A stretch of 64,000 bases of DNA from Adiantum capillus-veneris. Lineage: Eukaryota; Streptophyta; Polypodiopsida; Polypodiales; Pteridaceae. The notes below the pieces were generated by a model. That model saw nothing but the letters and a program-made list of their open reading frames with translations, had not been told where the DNA came from and did not search any database. Location: positions 103,117,087 through 103,181,086 of the forward strand of contig CM043966.1 in NCBI GenBank assembly GCA_014529385.2, read 5' to 3'. The translations under genes were made by a program, and so were the position numbers. This document shows, in pieces, positions 31,263 to 43,156 of the stretch. Positions within the stretch are counted from its first letter, which is position 1. Every line of letters starts with the position of its first letter.

Positions 31263-33387
31263 CTTATTGCACCTAGCGGCCACCTCCACCTTTTGTAATC
31301 GTGGAACTTACCATGGTGAACAATATACAGCCGGTGAGGCTGTTAATTAACACATTATCCCAGGTTCTTTACAAATCCAAGACATCAAGAACAACTACAA
31401 AACTAGAGGAGCTACTGCGGAGACACATATGGAAGACATTTGAATCCTCCGTCAAAGACTCGAAAAACATTAGAGGAGACTTACGGAAAGTGATGATGAG
31501 GACAGGAACTTGAAAGCCAAGTTAGGTGGCAAAGGATACTATAGATTTGCAGGTGTTTTATGAAGGTACACGTGTGTGTGTGTGTGTGTGTGTGTACACA
31601 CACACATGCTTACATAGACAGATAGAGACATTCGAAAGCGAGAATAGAGATATGTAGTGTGAACGTTTCTATGTGTGCTCATGAGTGAGCTTGAGAAATT
31701 ATATAAGATTGGCCATTTGAAACCGTTGTTAAGAGCGAGTGAGACCCTCCATAGGTGGGTCGTGCAAGCTCGTTATAAATAATAGATGTTAAAAGAGAAA
31801 CTCTCACAAAAAAATTGCCACATCATGAGCTTCCACTTAATGAGCGCCATATGGACATGCCACATCATCATCGGCGATCTGTGCCGCAATTTCTACTAGG
31901 AATCACGGGAACAGTTAGCTATTCAGAATCTCTTTCTTTCTCTAATTAGATATGCTTTGGTACGGTCATACTTCTTTTGCGGGTCTTCTTGTGTAAGTCC
32001 CTGTGGTTCTTTACAGCTTCTTGTGCTAGTCTTTGTTTCTCAGGTTCCTCCTTCCCCCATTTTATATATATCCTTTATCCTGCATTAATCCATAGACTTT
32101 GCCCCCTCAGGTTTCTAAGACCCCCCCCCCCCCCCCCCCCCCCCCCAAAATAAAAAATAAAAAATCTGAAGGGCCCTTCTGACTCCAAAAGTCTGATCGA
32201 TTGAGAGGGCTCCCCCATAAACTCTCTAAATCAAACTTTAAGAAAAGGGCCCTTTTAAATGTAAAGGGCCCCATAAAAATCTCTTTGTGTGCCCATAAAC
32301 CCTTCAACAACAAGTTTCCAGCCGTTTGCACCAAAGAATTGGGAGTACTCTTTCTCTTTTTGACTTGTTGACCTCCTATACCAAGTTATAAAAGCATTTC
32401 TCAAGTGTAGGGGGTGGTTGAAGGACCCCCTACATTTTCAGTGAGACATTTTAGGTGAAGGGCCCTTCACTTTTGTGGAGGCCTATGAAGCACAGATTAG
32501 TTTTTTCAAGGGCCCCCTAATAGCACCTTTAGAGGGTCTATGGGGGAGCCCTCTGACAGCCAGCGGCATGGACTGGCAAACTGCCCACAGCCTGTTGAAA
32601 TGGCGATCAGAGCCTATGGGGGGTGGCTGAAGGACCTTCCAGCGAAATGGTAGCACCTCACAACAGGGACAGCCAATCACCTCAGTCAAACTGCGTTACT
32701 GCTGTGATGTATGAATTGCTATGGGGTGCCGTTAGTCACATAAAGGGCCCTTCTCTTGCGCCTTTAAAGGGTGTATGGGAGTAATCCCTACAGGTCTTGC
32801 GGGTTTTTTTTCAATGATAGCTGTATCTTGATTTTAGCTACGATCATATTTTGTAATGCCATTTTGGCCTTATGTAACACAAAGGGTTTAGGCCTGCTAT
32901 TTTGTGAGAGAGAGTGTCACAACTCAATAGACAAAGATCTTGTATCCTTTTTCTAATGCTGCTCTTTTTCTTTACATTTGAAAATTGTTTTCCTTTTTGA
33001 AAGATAGCAAGAATAGTGCATTTGAGTAGGTCACTGATGAGTGGTCATAGGTTATGGTGGACCTATGCAGCGGGCTAGAAAAATAGATAATGCACACTCC
33101 CACCTAGCCAACCAAAATGGGGTACCTGTGGCTTGTAACTCGTATGTGAGGGTCATACTCACACATAGAAAGGATTAATGCCCTGGAGTGTGATCTAGAC
33201 TAGCCAGAAACGACAGTTACAATCAATAAGATGGCATGAATATGAAAAATTGCTCATTGTGCATATGTGGGCTTAATGTTTTGAATGCTTCTATGTTTTC
33301 ACAAGCATCTTGTATTTATGTTTTAAAGCTAGAGTCCTGATCTACACGAAAATATCTTTCATTTGATATCCATATTGATATTTCTTT
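31063..33387. other. Noncoding; microsatellites and inverted repeats
   Basis: The stretch holds (CT)n at 31229-31260, (GT)n/(AC)n at 31570-31607 and poly-C at 32121-32147. At 32160-32770 there are repeated self-complementary AAGGGCCCTT words and a 28-bp imperfect inverted repeat (32199-32226 with 32529-32556, around AGAGGGCTCCCCCATA), which suggests a fold-back or MITE-like element. No gene is recognised. Confidence 0.5.
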
Positions 33388-34204
33388 TTGTTAGTAGTTT
33401 TCCAACTAAGGAAGGTTCTTGAAGATTTTAGAAGATGTTGCAAAGCTTCCAAAAGTTGAGACACTTGTCCACTCTATTAAACCGTTGAAAGGACACTTGT
33501 TGTAGAGCTTTTCAAAAGTTGGGACACTTGTCACACATGCATTCACCTTTTGGTCTTGTGGTTGGACACTTGTCCTCTTGCTACCGAGCTTATCCTTTGT
33601 GTTCATAAAGCAACTCCACCTATAAATTCAGCCTCTTGCATCCTCATTTAAGCATCATCTACTTGCTGAATTTTCACTCTTATCATTAGCCCAAGAAGCC
33701 TCTATGCTACCCGCCATCATCTTCCTCTACATCTATCCTCAAACTCTCTCCAAGTAGACAATTCTCTTTTGTTGTAGCTTGCTGATTTTTAGGGCAGCAA
33801 ACCTGCAAATCACGAAATTCAGCTCTACTTTTGAAAGGTTGAGCTCTCTGTCTCGCCATGAATGCAACCAAGAAGATGGACTACTGTTCTATTCCAAGAA
33901 GCAAGTGAATTTCCTCTTTGTAAATATGTTTTACTCATCTTTTGTGTTGTTTGTTTTTATGCATGTATACATGACATCTTGCATGATCTGAGTGTGAGTC
34001 TACTTAAACTCACTCTCGGGTTGATTGTAAATGAGTTCAATCTGAAGGTACTTGGATTGAGCAGAAATGTATTTCCTTGGAGGAGTTGAGGGATGCCCAT
34101 CTTCAACCCTCATTTTGTTTCTTGTCTCTTTGAATGTGGTGATTAATATTTTGTCAAGTTCTTTGAGTATCAAATCACGAATAAGCACTCTTAGTTGCAC
34201 GGGG

Positions 34205-34205
<1 letters not shown>
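33388..34205 (+). repeat. Possible old LTR or promoter-bearing repeat
   Basis: TGTTAGTAGTTTTCC (33388) is followed by three imperfect copies of AAAAGTT(G)GGACACTTGTC (about 33450, 33515, 33570) and a TATA-like CTATAAATT at 33620. This resembles the U3 of plant LTRs, but no end, primer site or TSD was found. The AT-rich sequence to 34205 has no recognisable gene. Confidence 0.3.

Positions 34206-34298
<93 letters not shown>
34206..34298. repeat. Compound microsatellite (CA)n(GA)n
   Basis: About 20 CA units switch directly into about 27 GA units. Confidence 0.98.
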
Positions 34299-34301
<3 letters not shown>

Positions 34302-34440
34302 GGCCTTCGTTGTTTCTTGTAAACAGGACCTACATGGGCTCATTATTTTGTAGCTCCTTTACAATATGTTTTGTGCTACGTAGTTGTTATAGCATTGATA
34401 CTACTTGGTGGAGGGACCTTGGAGGTATGTTATGAAGCTT

Positions 34441-34645
34441 GTCAACCCTTTTTTTTTGTTAATGCTAACCACACAAAGTTTTCTATTGGAGCAGTGATTG
34501 GTGTGTTGCAGCCAGCGCGCGCGCACACACACACAGATGAAATGAAATGATATATTAATGTCTTCAAAAGGCCAAAATAACCTGTAAGACCAATACGTTT
34601 ACAAATTGGTGAATCTGATACCATGTAGGGGGGGGGGGGGGGGGG

Positions 34646-34692
<47 letters not shown>

Positions 34693-34873
34693 AGAAGAGA
34701 ATTTTAACGTCGTAGGAAACTATCCCAAGAAACCTTAAAGATCTATCCGATGAGGAGAGTTGAACTCAAGACCTGTTATTCAGAGAGAAATGGCATAACC
34801 AATCTACCATTTTGTTAATGCTAACCACACAAAGTTTTCTATGGGAGTAGTGATTGGTGTGTTGCAGCCAGCG

Positions 34874-34917
<44 letters not shown>

Positions 34918-35120
34918 TGAAATGAAATGATATATTAATGTCTTTAAAAAGCCAAAATGACCTATACGACCAGTCCGTTTACAAATTTGGTGAATTTGAT
35001 ACCATGTATGGGTAGAGAAATGAAATGTTATATTAACGTCTTCAAAAGGCCAAAATGACCTATGAGACCAATCAGTTACAAAATAGTGAATCTAATACCA
35101 TGTCTGGGTACAAAAGAACT
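34441..35120. repeat. Repeat cluster: TTAATGCTAACC block and an AT-rich 90-bp unit
   Basis: A block starting TTAATGCTAACCACACAAAG and ending GTGTGTTGCAGCCA occurs at about 34459, 34816 and (outside this cluster) 35892. Each copy is followed by a different microsatellite. A second unit (GAAATGATATATTAATGTCTTC ... GATACCATGT, shown in two parts) occurs at about 34536, 34917 and 35014. 34628-34690 is poly-G switching to (GA)n. Confidence 0.8.
34687..34812 (-). repeat. tRNA-related SINE-like repeat, copy 1
   Basis: On the minus strand TGGTAGATTGGTTATGCC resembles a Pol III A box and GAGTTCAACTC, about 45 bases on, a B box. The repeat ends in TTCTTCTTC and (CT)n, like a SINE tail. Related copies lie at 35755-35886, 36003-36115 and, truncated, 36186-36221. 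Confidence 0.55.
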
Positions 35121-35684
35121 AGAAAAGAACTAGAAGTGGAACAAAATACTACTACTACTACTACAATCTAAAACTACGTGGGTGTAGCAGCTGATACAAT
35201 AGGTACCCGGTAAACTGGATGTAACAGTGTGTGAAACAAAGATGGAAGAAATGGTGAGGATCCATCCTCATCTGCACTCTGGATGTCGAGAGAGTATGGC
35301 TCGAATCTTCTGTTGTAGTCTCCGTCGATGCTGTGTAGCTCCTCTCCTCAGTCGCGGTCGTCTGTATCTCTGTAGCTCCAATGCTCGGTCGATGAGAGTG
35401 CCAGTAGTGGTCGAATGAGTGTGGGACGAGCTCTGCAGTGGTGGCTGCTCCTCTGGCTGTCCCATATCTAGTGAAAAGAAATCTGTAATGTGTCTCTGGG
35501 ACTGCCTCTCTCTAGCTCTCCCCAGTAAAGTGTCTCTATACCTGTGTAACTCAAGTAGATATAGTCCAAGACATCTCTGATCCTCATAACTCATGACCCT
35601 AGATAGAGGACCAAAACCCTCTCTGAATAAGCAGTGGAAACGCCCCCGTATCTCATAGAACACTGTGCAATGACCCCGTATCTC

Positions 35685-35688
<4 letters not shown>
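35121..35688. other. Noncoding or unrecognised
   Basis: A minus-strand open stretch runs through here (YLLELHRYRDTLLGRARERQ, then QRHITDFFSLDMGQ), but it also reads through the neighbouring (GA)n and matches nothing I know. I do not call a gene. Confidence 0.3.
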
Positions 35689-35750
<62 letters not shown>

Positions 35751-35773
35751 AGAAGAAGAAGAAGAAGAAGAAG
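35688..35773. repeat. (GA)n(GAA)n microsatellite
   Basis: About 29 GA units pass into about 9 GAA units and then into the SINE-like copy at 35755; on the minus strand this is the SINE's pyrimidine tail. Confidence 0.95.
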
Positions 35774-35886
35774 AGAATTTTAACATCGTAGGAAACTATC
35801 CCAAGAGACCTTAAAGATCTATCCGATGAGGAGAGTTGAACTCAAGACCTGTTATTCAAGAGAGAAATGGCATAACCAATCTACCG
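35755..35886 (-). repeat. tRNA-related SINE-like repeat, copy 2
   Basis: It is nearly identical to copy 1 at 34687-34812, including the A-box-like and B-box-like motifs on the minus strand. Its tail is (TTC)n(TC)n. Confidence 0.55.
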
Positions 35887-35949
35887 TTTTGTTAATGCTA
35901 ACCACACAAAGTTTTCTATTGGAGCAGTGATTGGTGTGTTGCAGCCAAC

Positions 35950-35951
<2 letters not shown>

Positions 35952-36007
<56 letters not shown>

Positions 36008-36216
36008 GAGAATTTTAGCATTGTAGGAAACTATCCCAAGAGACCTCAAAGATCTATCCGATGAGGAGAGTTGAACTCAAAACCTGTTATTAATGGCATA
36101 ACCAATCTACCACACTTGGGTGATAGAAAGGTTATACCATTTTCGTCTTTTTTATTAGCACACACACACACACACACACACACCTGAGAAGAAGAGAATT
36201 TTAACGTCGTAGGAAA

Positions 36217-36291
<75 letters not shown>
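35952..36291. repeat. Microsatellites with SINE-like copies 3 and 4
   Basis: (AG)n at 35952-36001 is followed by SINE-like copy 3 (36003-36115), (CA)n at 36157-36184, a 36-bp piece of copy 4 (36186-36221) and (GA)n at 36223-36291. The last array ends 38 bases before the first recognised transporter exon. Confidence 0.85.
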
Positions 36292-36292
<1 letters not shown>

Positions 36293-36329
36293 GCAAAGGG
36301 ATGGTAACTATCATTTTTTTTAATGGCAG

Positions 36330-37733
36330 GCGGTGTTTAGTGCTGCGTTATCCAATGGTGGACATGTCAGACTTTATTATTACACTGCCATTTTTGGAGC
36401 CTTTGCTCTTGTTCTCTCTCAGTTACCATCTTTCCACTCTCTTCGATTCTTTAATCTCTTGTCAATGCTATTGTGCCTTGGCTTCAGCATTTGCACAGTC
36501 GGGGGCTCTATTATTGCAGGTGAAATGGCAATCTCATACAAAAGTTATCCTTTTGTTTCGAGTGTCTATTGTGGTGTTAGCCTATTAAATGCCCGCTTCG
36601 TGGTTGCTTTTAGGTCTGACACTAATGAGCATGTGAGACATGCCTGTGCATGGTATCTTGTGCATTTATAGTTGTTCAAGTCCTTTCAACTGCATTTCAG
36701 AATTTCAAGCCTGGAATTAAAGAAAATGAAGGGTTTTGTCTAACAGGACTTTCAGATGAAGCACCCCCCAAAGATTATTCTGTACATGGCTCACCTCTCC
36801 ATGTGATGTTTGGGACATTTAATGCTATATCCATTACGCTAACAGCCTATGCAAACCCATTGATTGTAGAGATACAGGTAATGGTTGCTTCTGCAAGATT
36901 TTTGTGTCCTCCATTTGATTTACATCATGCGTTCCAAGTATTCAAGAGCTTTTGAGCTTTCAATTTATGATTATGTGAGAGAGAATTTGTAAGTTTGTCA
37001 TTCACAAATAGGCTCCTGCTGTTTTACTGTTTTAATGGTGTCCTTGCAGGCAACATTATTGCCCCCACCCACTAGCAAGATGCTCAAAGGCTTGCTGGTC
37101 TGTTACTCTGTGTCGTTACTCACGTTTCTCTCTGTCTCCATATCCGGATACTGGGCCTTTGGAAGCTCTGCAAAAGGATTAGTTTTTGACAACATGAAGT
37201 CCCTTGTTCCCAAGTGGCTTTTTATCCTCTCAAATGCTTTTGCATGCCTACAGCTTATTGGGGCAACCGCGGTAAGACTCAAGCCTACGCGTCTATGCTT
37301 CTTGTGTTCTTTGCAATGAAGTACTAAGCTTTTCCTCCTCAAGCAGGTATACATGCAGCCTTTGTTTGCAAAATATGAGGGCCTTGTAATAAATGTGAAC
37401 ATGGGATGGTTCTCTCCTCGCAATCTGTTCCTCCGACTGGTTGGCCGTTCTCTATTTATTTTAATTGCAATTCTCATTGCTGCCATGCTACCATTTTTTG
37501 CAGATTTTAGTGCTCTTATGGGTGCGTTTGGATTTGTGCCATTATGCATCATTCTGCCGTCAGTATTCTATTTATCAGTCTTTCGGGACAAATTATCTCG
37601 ATTTCACTTGTTATATACGGTGAATATCATCATCATTCTGCTGTTTTCAGTGGTAACAGTTATAGGCAGTGTTGCGGCCGTGCGCCAAATAGTCTTGGAT
37701 GTAAATATGTACAAGATCTTCCCTTCCACCTGA
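36330..37733 (+). CDS. Amino acid/GABA transporter-like gene (AAAP family), last four exons
   Basis: Four exons join in phase with GT..AG introns: 36330-36519, 36747-36877, 37050-37271, 37347-37733 (TGA 37731-37733), about 309 codons. The product matches plant GAT1-like secondary transporters, which take up GABA or other amino acids with protons across the plasma membrane. Landmarks: LVLSQLPSFHSLRFFNLLSM, APPKDYSVHGSP, AISITLTAYANPLIVEIQ (NGIxPEIQ position), PPPTSKMLKGLLVCYS, SISGYWAFGSSAKGL, LVPKWLFILSNAFACLQL, AAMLPFFADFSALMGAFGFV and VAAVRQIVLDVNMYKIFP near the end. At least seven hydrophobic segments are visible. Family members have about 450 residues, so some 140 N-terminal residues are missing; an acceptor-like AATGGCAG precedes the first exon. 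Upstream exons are not seen in the 6 kb of repeats to the left, so the gene is either split by a very long intron or truncated. No stop lies inside the exons. Confidence 0.85.
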
Positions 37734-40700
37734 TGAAGAGGATCGAGGTATGTTATCAGAGTGGCCTCTGTCAAGTGTCCATTACTGGGCATTTGTTCAC
37801 AACCTTTCAAATTTGCTATGCTAGTGTGGTCAAAGTTGTCTTCAGCTAATACATTCATAGCAACAATAGTATTATGGTCAGTGGGGCAAAGCCACATGTA
37901 GGCATCGTCGCGAGACAACTGATGTAGTGCAGGCTGGAACAGCAGAAGGATCTCGATAAGATCCCCTTTGGTTGATGCATCCAAGGGAGAGAGAGCCCTC
38001 AAATGTGGCAAGGGCAGGATTGTCCTTGTTTTTCCTCTCGGGGTGAATCTCTTTCCAAGGGGTTGGTGATGGTGGCCAGGTTTAAAACTAACATGTCTAA
38101 GAAGGCCAAGTTTAAGGCTTCCAAATAGAAAACCTTGTATACAACAGTAGCACTTGAAGGGCAACCCAAAATGTCTAATGACAAGCATATGCATCGTTTT
38201 ATTTTGGGCAATCTGACGCACGTCAGCTAGCTTTACAACATTGTGCCCACACCCCTACACCAGCATTCGCAAGGGTTAAAGCCGTTTGCTTTACCGCTAG
38301 GCCAACTCCTCTTGACAATAGGCACATGCATCTTATGCCCTTCTGCATTAAGGGCAAAATTTGCAATTGCCCTTCCAATGAAGAATGAGAAAAGTTGCAC
38401 CTGTTAGACATTGAAAGACCAAAAAATATTACCATGTAATAAAAAAAACACTCATACTCTTCATGCATTAGAAATCTACAACATGCTTATATATGTCTTC
38501 AACAATTCCATAGCTGAAGCAACATACTTATAGATTGAAGCCCAAGAGAACCGATAAAATGTAAGTCCTAGATTGCAACTTCCGAGGCCGGCCAAGTTCA
38601 CATACAAAATTGGAGCACCCCAACAAAAGCCCTAGGGCCAAGTAGTAACTGGCAACATTGTTTCCAAAGCATGCAGGTCTCAAGTGCAGCCTAACTAGAC
38701 AAATTTGGTTTTTGAAGGGCATTTTGTTAGTGGATCCTTCTATTGATAGAATGCCCAAGATTGTATCTTGCAAAAGTGGAAGGTAATTTTGGTAAGGTAA
38801 TCGTGCCAATAAAAGGGCATGTCCCGGTAATAATGGTTACGACGTCCCTCCACTTGAAACACAATTTTTTTTGTTTTAGGAATCGGGTTGGGCACTCCCA
38901 GTCACTCCCCACACACCAGAAAAGTGCACAAGAAGAACGACCAGGACTATGCTCGAGTTAGTGGACTACAAATTTGACTTGAGGCATTTTCATTGGTTGG
39001 AACTATGACTAAAACCCCCGCAATGGATGGCTCTGGATTCGCTTGCATGTGTACTATATTGTTTTTTGCCTCAGAAAGAGTGAGAACGTGGCAAAAATGC
39101 TCCATTGCATCGAACACAACCAAGTTCGCCATTGATGTTGCACATCTTTTGTGCCCATGTGGCCTGAAATTGGAGCACTAGAGCAATGAGCCCAGTTTGT
39201 TGTCCTTGAGTTGGGTCATTTACCCTATAAGAGCTTGGTCGCGCACGCCTGCTCAACAGGATATCACGCCATGCGACCAGGCTCTAACCTCTTCAAGCGC
39301 AACCTTTTGTACCAATCTACCCTTCTTACAAAGAGTTGATGGCCGTTTGAAGGGAGGAAGGGCATCAAATCCTCTCAGTGATCACCGTCATAGTTACTTC
39401 CGCTATGGTCATGCAAGGCCTATATGAACAAATAACTAAGCCTCATTCTTTCTTGATCACACGCAAAAAAAAAAGGAGCATCAAAGTAATTAATATGCCT
39501 ACCCTTTATAAGTATGGCGATTTTGGCATAGTTGTGAAGTTAAAGGCATAGTTGGGAGGATGAATAACTAAGAGGGCCTTCCCGTAGACCCTCGTAAACT
39601 GCCTCTGACTACCCCTCCTAACTTGCAAGGCCTTCCCATAGGCGTGCTGTGATTGTGTCGAGCGTAAAAGAGCCGTTGGTTTGGAGGGTGGTGAACCACC
39701 CTGTAGAAATGCATCTCGCCTCCGAAACCCACTATCACCAATGCATTACCCAACTTTTTCACATGAAGACGCCGCATGAGGAGTACCGTCGCGAGTGTAC
39801 TTTGGAGCGTACAATTGTGGATGTTGGCTGTAGCCGATGGAGTGGACGAGTATGGGGCCTTACTTGTAATTTCGAAGGGCTTGCCAACTTGGAGGGCCAG
39901 CTACACAAGAAGCGGTTTGAGTTACACTACGGGAAGGCGCTCTAAGCCTCTCGTGACCATGCAAGAGGCTTAGTTATTCATTTAATGCTCTGTCTGGGCA
40001 TAGTTGGCATAGTTATTCATTTAATGCTCTGTCGGGGTATAGTTGGCTTAGTTATTCATTTAATGCTTTGTCGGGCATAGCCTCGCTTGACCATAGCCCT
40101 AGATGGTAGAGCAAGGTTCCACGCTCCTCATAATAGCGCTTCTAGTGGATTTTAATTGTGGAGAAGAAGCCACATACAACACCTGCGGTAGTCGTGAATT
40201 TTTCTTCTGGACTCACTTCAATTGTGGGGGTTCCTTCAACTAAGTGGTGGCATAGAGCCATCAATGCACAACTCATTACAAACGGCAAACAAGTTACACA
40301 CTACGCTACAGTGTTTGGTAAAAATAATTTTGGAAACTGAACACAATTCCTTTTTGTCGATTTTCCAAGAGGAAATTTGAAAATTAAAGCCAATATTAAT
40401 AAATTTAACACTATGTAACCGAGTATGTATGAATGTAGCCATTGCTTGTGCCGTATGCTAGAGCTGTTCTTGCTTGTCGAGGGAATGGGATTTTTTAGCA
40501 CTACATGAAAACATATGGGACCTTTTATGCTTCTGTATCAAGTTGTGTGTATATGTGTGTGTGCACGTGTGTGTTGTATGCAACATGTATGATAGTGCAT
40601 GCAACATATATGCCAAATAAGCAATCAAAGTGAAATTTTAATTTGTGTTTTCCAGAGTAAAAAGTATGGGCAATATGTTTCTTTCCAAACCCTCTTTTAA

Positions 40701-41044
40701 AAATGTCCTTTCAAAGGAAAGTCTTGCATGTACTCTGACTTTGAGATATGCCACTTTTTGGCATGTCAGTGGCAAAGGCTTTTTTTAAAAAAAAGAACAT
40801 AAGTGTGTTGAATTATATTAGAGGAGAATAAAAAAATTACATCATAGCAGCCGCGGAGGGCTTACAGGTCACTTAGTAGATACACACGGGGAGCGGAAAA
40901 GGCTTTAGTATTTGGTTAGTTTTGTTAGCTTTAATGATAAGGAAATGATAGTTTCAGGTGGATACCTTCATGTCATTGTTTGTTCTTAAATGCTAGACCT
41001 TGAGGTTGAAAAAACCAAGACCTTTTGCACTCATTTCTTGAGTG

Positions 41045-41160
<116 letters not shown>

Positions 41161-42649
41161 TACACATACGCATTCACGCATATCCACACTTTCAGTACCG
41201 TACTATTGATTATTCATTAAACATGATTTATTACTATTATTATTTTTTTGTTGCAAAACTCACAATTGTGATTGGATAGTATTAAGAACATCAGAAATAT
41301 ACACCAACCTCAAGCTCTGACCGACCTTGAGGGTCATAAGATTACAAGTTTTCTGCTTGACAGAGAGACCACAACTACTCCTAGGCTTTACTTATTACCA
41401 TGACATGTATCGTTCTAGACCAGTCCTCTGAGGCTTGTTTGCCTCCAATCATGTGGATCATCCCTCTGCTCTCTTGTATGATTTCACAAAAGCTTGCGAC
41501 AGTCAGATTCCCCCTCAAACATGAGGCGGTTCCTTGCTTGCCAAATATGGTGAAAGAATTTTCTTATGGCAACCCATTTTAAATTCTTTTAACATTTATC
41601 AAGCTTGTTAACTTTGCTAACAAAACTAAACTTTTGCATGGACAAGAAAAGTTTCACACATACTTTTAATCCAAGTAAAGTTACCCTTTATCTTTCACTA
41701 ACACTGCATTCCATTAAGGCATCATAGGGCTTAGGCCTTTCGAGACTAGCATTCCAAGCATTGGAAGAGTACTTTTGATTTTCTAAAACAAGCCTTAGTG
41801 AAGGAGGGAGTCGGGTGTACAATTTGGGTTTTTTTTTATAAAAAAAAAATCTATAAAATATGCCCTTTCTTTTAAGAGCCTCATATGACTAGACATTTTT
41901 TCTTTATTCTTGAGTTTGTAAAATAGTGTCTACAATTAAGAGCCTTGTATGACCTATTTTCATTCTTTTGTTTAAGAATGCCAGTGTGAGCCTTCACCTA
42001 GCTCCATGTGAAGCATTGAATGATTTTGAAATCTTCTTTAGTTTTTAGACTACAAAAGGAGTCCTTAATAAAGCATTGGATTTTTGGTGCAACTGTGGAC
42101 CCTTGGATTCACACGACAAAAAAATTTCTTTTTTAATATTTCTTATAAGTCTTTGTGAGAGGTGTTGACATTTGTATATCTCTCTCTTTAAAAGGGCCCT
42201 TCAATATTGGATCGTACATAACGTTTTTTGTCTTCTTCCACCTTTTTTGCTCAATTTTCTATAATGCTTTCAATTGATTTTTTAAACATTGTTTTTTATG
42301 TTTTTGAAATATAATGTAATCTAAATAGTTTATTGTTACACTTTATTCAAAAAACATAATATTTTATTACGATAACATATGTTTTAAAAATTAGTGTCAC
42401 TTTCTTGTTTTCTCTCACCAAAAATATAATTATTATTAAATTCTTCTCATAGCCTTTCTCGGACCATAGTGAACTTTCACGTTGTTTAGTATGTAAATGG
42501 TTCTTTCATCTAAGAGCCTAAGATTGGTCCTTTTCATTTTAAAACAATAAATTAAGGAGCAAACTAAGGAGCATACATAGAAAACATAAGTTTATCAAAC
42601 TTTAACAATGATGATTGCGTTCTTGGTTACATGAAGTGCGACTTCCCAA

Positions 42650-42678
42650 AGCCCCCCCCCCCCCCCCCCCCCCCCTCT

Positions 42679-42720
<42 letters not shown>

Positions 42721-42726
42721 TCTCTA
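42650..42726. repeat. Poly-C followed by (CT)n
   Basis: A run of about 26 C passes into about 20 CT units. It is the complement of the poly-G(GA)n pattern at 34628-34690. Confidence 0.98.
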
Positions 42727-42922
42727 TGATTCAATGAGTGTGCATACTTTATGTCCCTACAAACAATTTCGATTTAATTGTAACTAAAAATGATTAAGTG
42801 TAGCAATGAAAATGATTGCAATGATGGAATTGTGTGGCACAAGTCCAAGGACGAGACCTCAGCACTTCTCACATCCATCCACACAAGACTCCCCCTCTCT
42901 CACAAAACGTACGTTTTGTACT

Positions 42923-42966
<44 letters not shown>

Positions 42967-43156
42967 AGTGCTTGTGAAAGCACATATATAAAGATCTCTC
43001 TTTTGCATGGCTATAGAAGGGCTATCTTTTACATGGCATGAGTGAGTATTTGCATTACAATCATACATGCTCTTATTTAATGTGTAACGTGGACTAGCAT
43101 GCATAGAAGTCCCAATACACACACACACACACACACACAGAATCTCTGTAGATTCT

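Noticed and set aside
34610-34629. Sequence GATACCATGT, the complement of a retrotransposon primer site (ACATGGTATC)
   Set aside because: It recurs at 34998 and 35095 within a tandem repeat, without LTR ends or PPT around it; the agreement is too short to call an element (a TRIM remains possible).
35268-35786. Minus-strand open frame of 172 codons with Ser/Leu repeats
   Set aside because: Its N-terminus is only the (GA)n(GAA)n microsatellite in translation. The remainder (35268-35680) matches nothing known and there is no second copy to test it.
37604-38221. Minus-strand open frame of 205 codons overlapping the last transporter exon
   Set aside because: It is antisense to a well-supported exon, has no recognisable domain, and its composition follows the transporter's hydrophobic codons. 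Probably a shadow frame.
38225-38310. A tRNA gene on the minus strand (GTTGGCCTAGCGGTAAAGC)
   Set aside because: The acceptor and anticodon stems do not pair and the B box is poor; at most a tRNA-derived SINE head.
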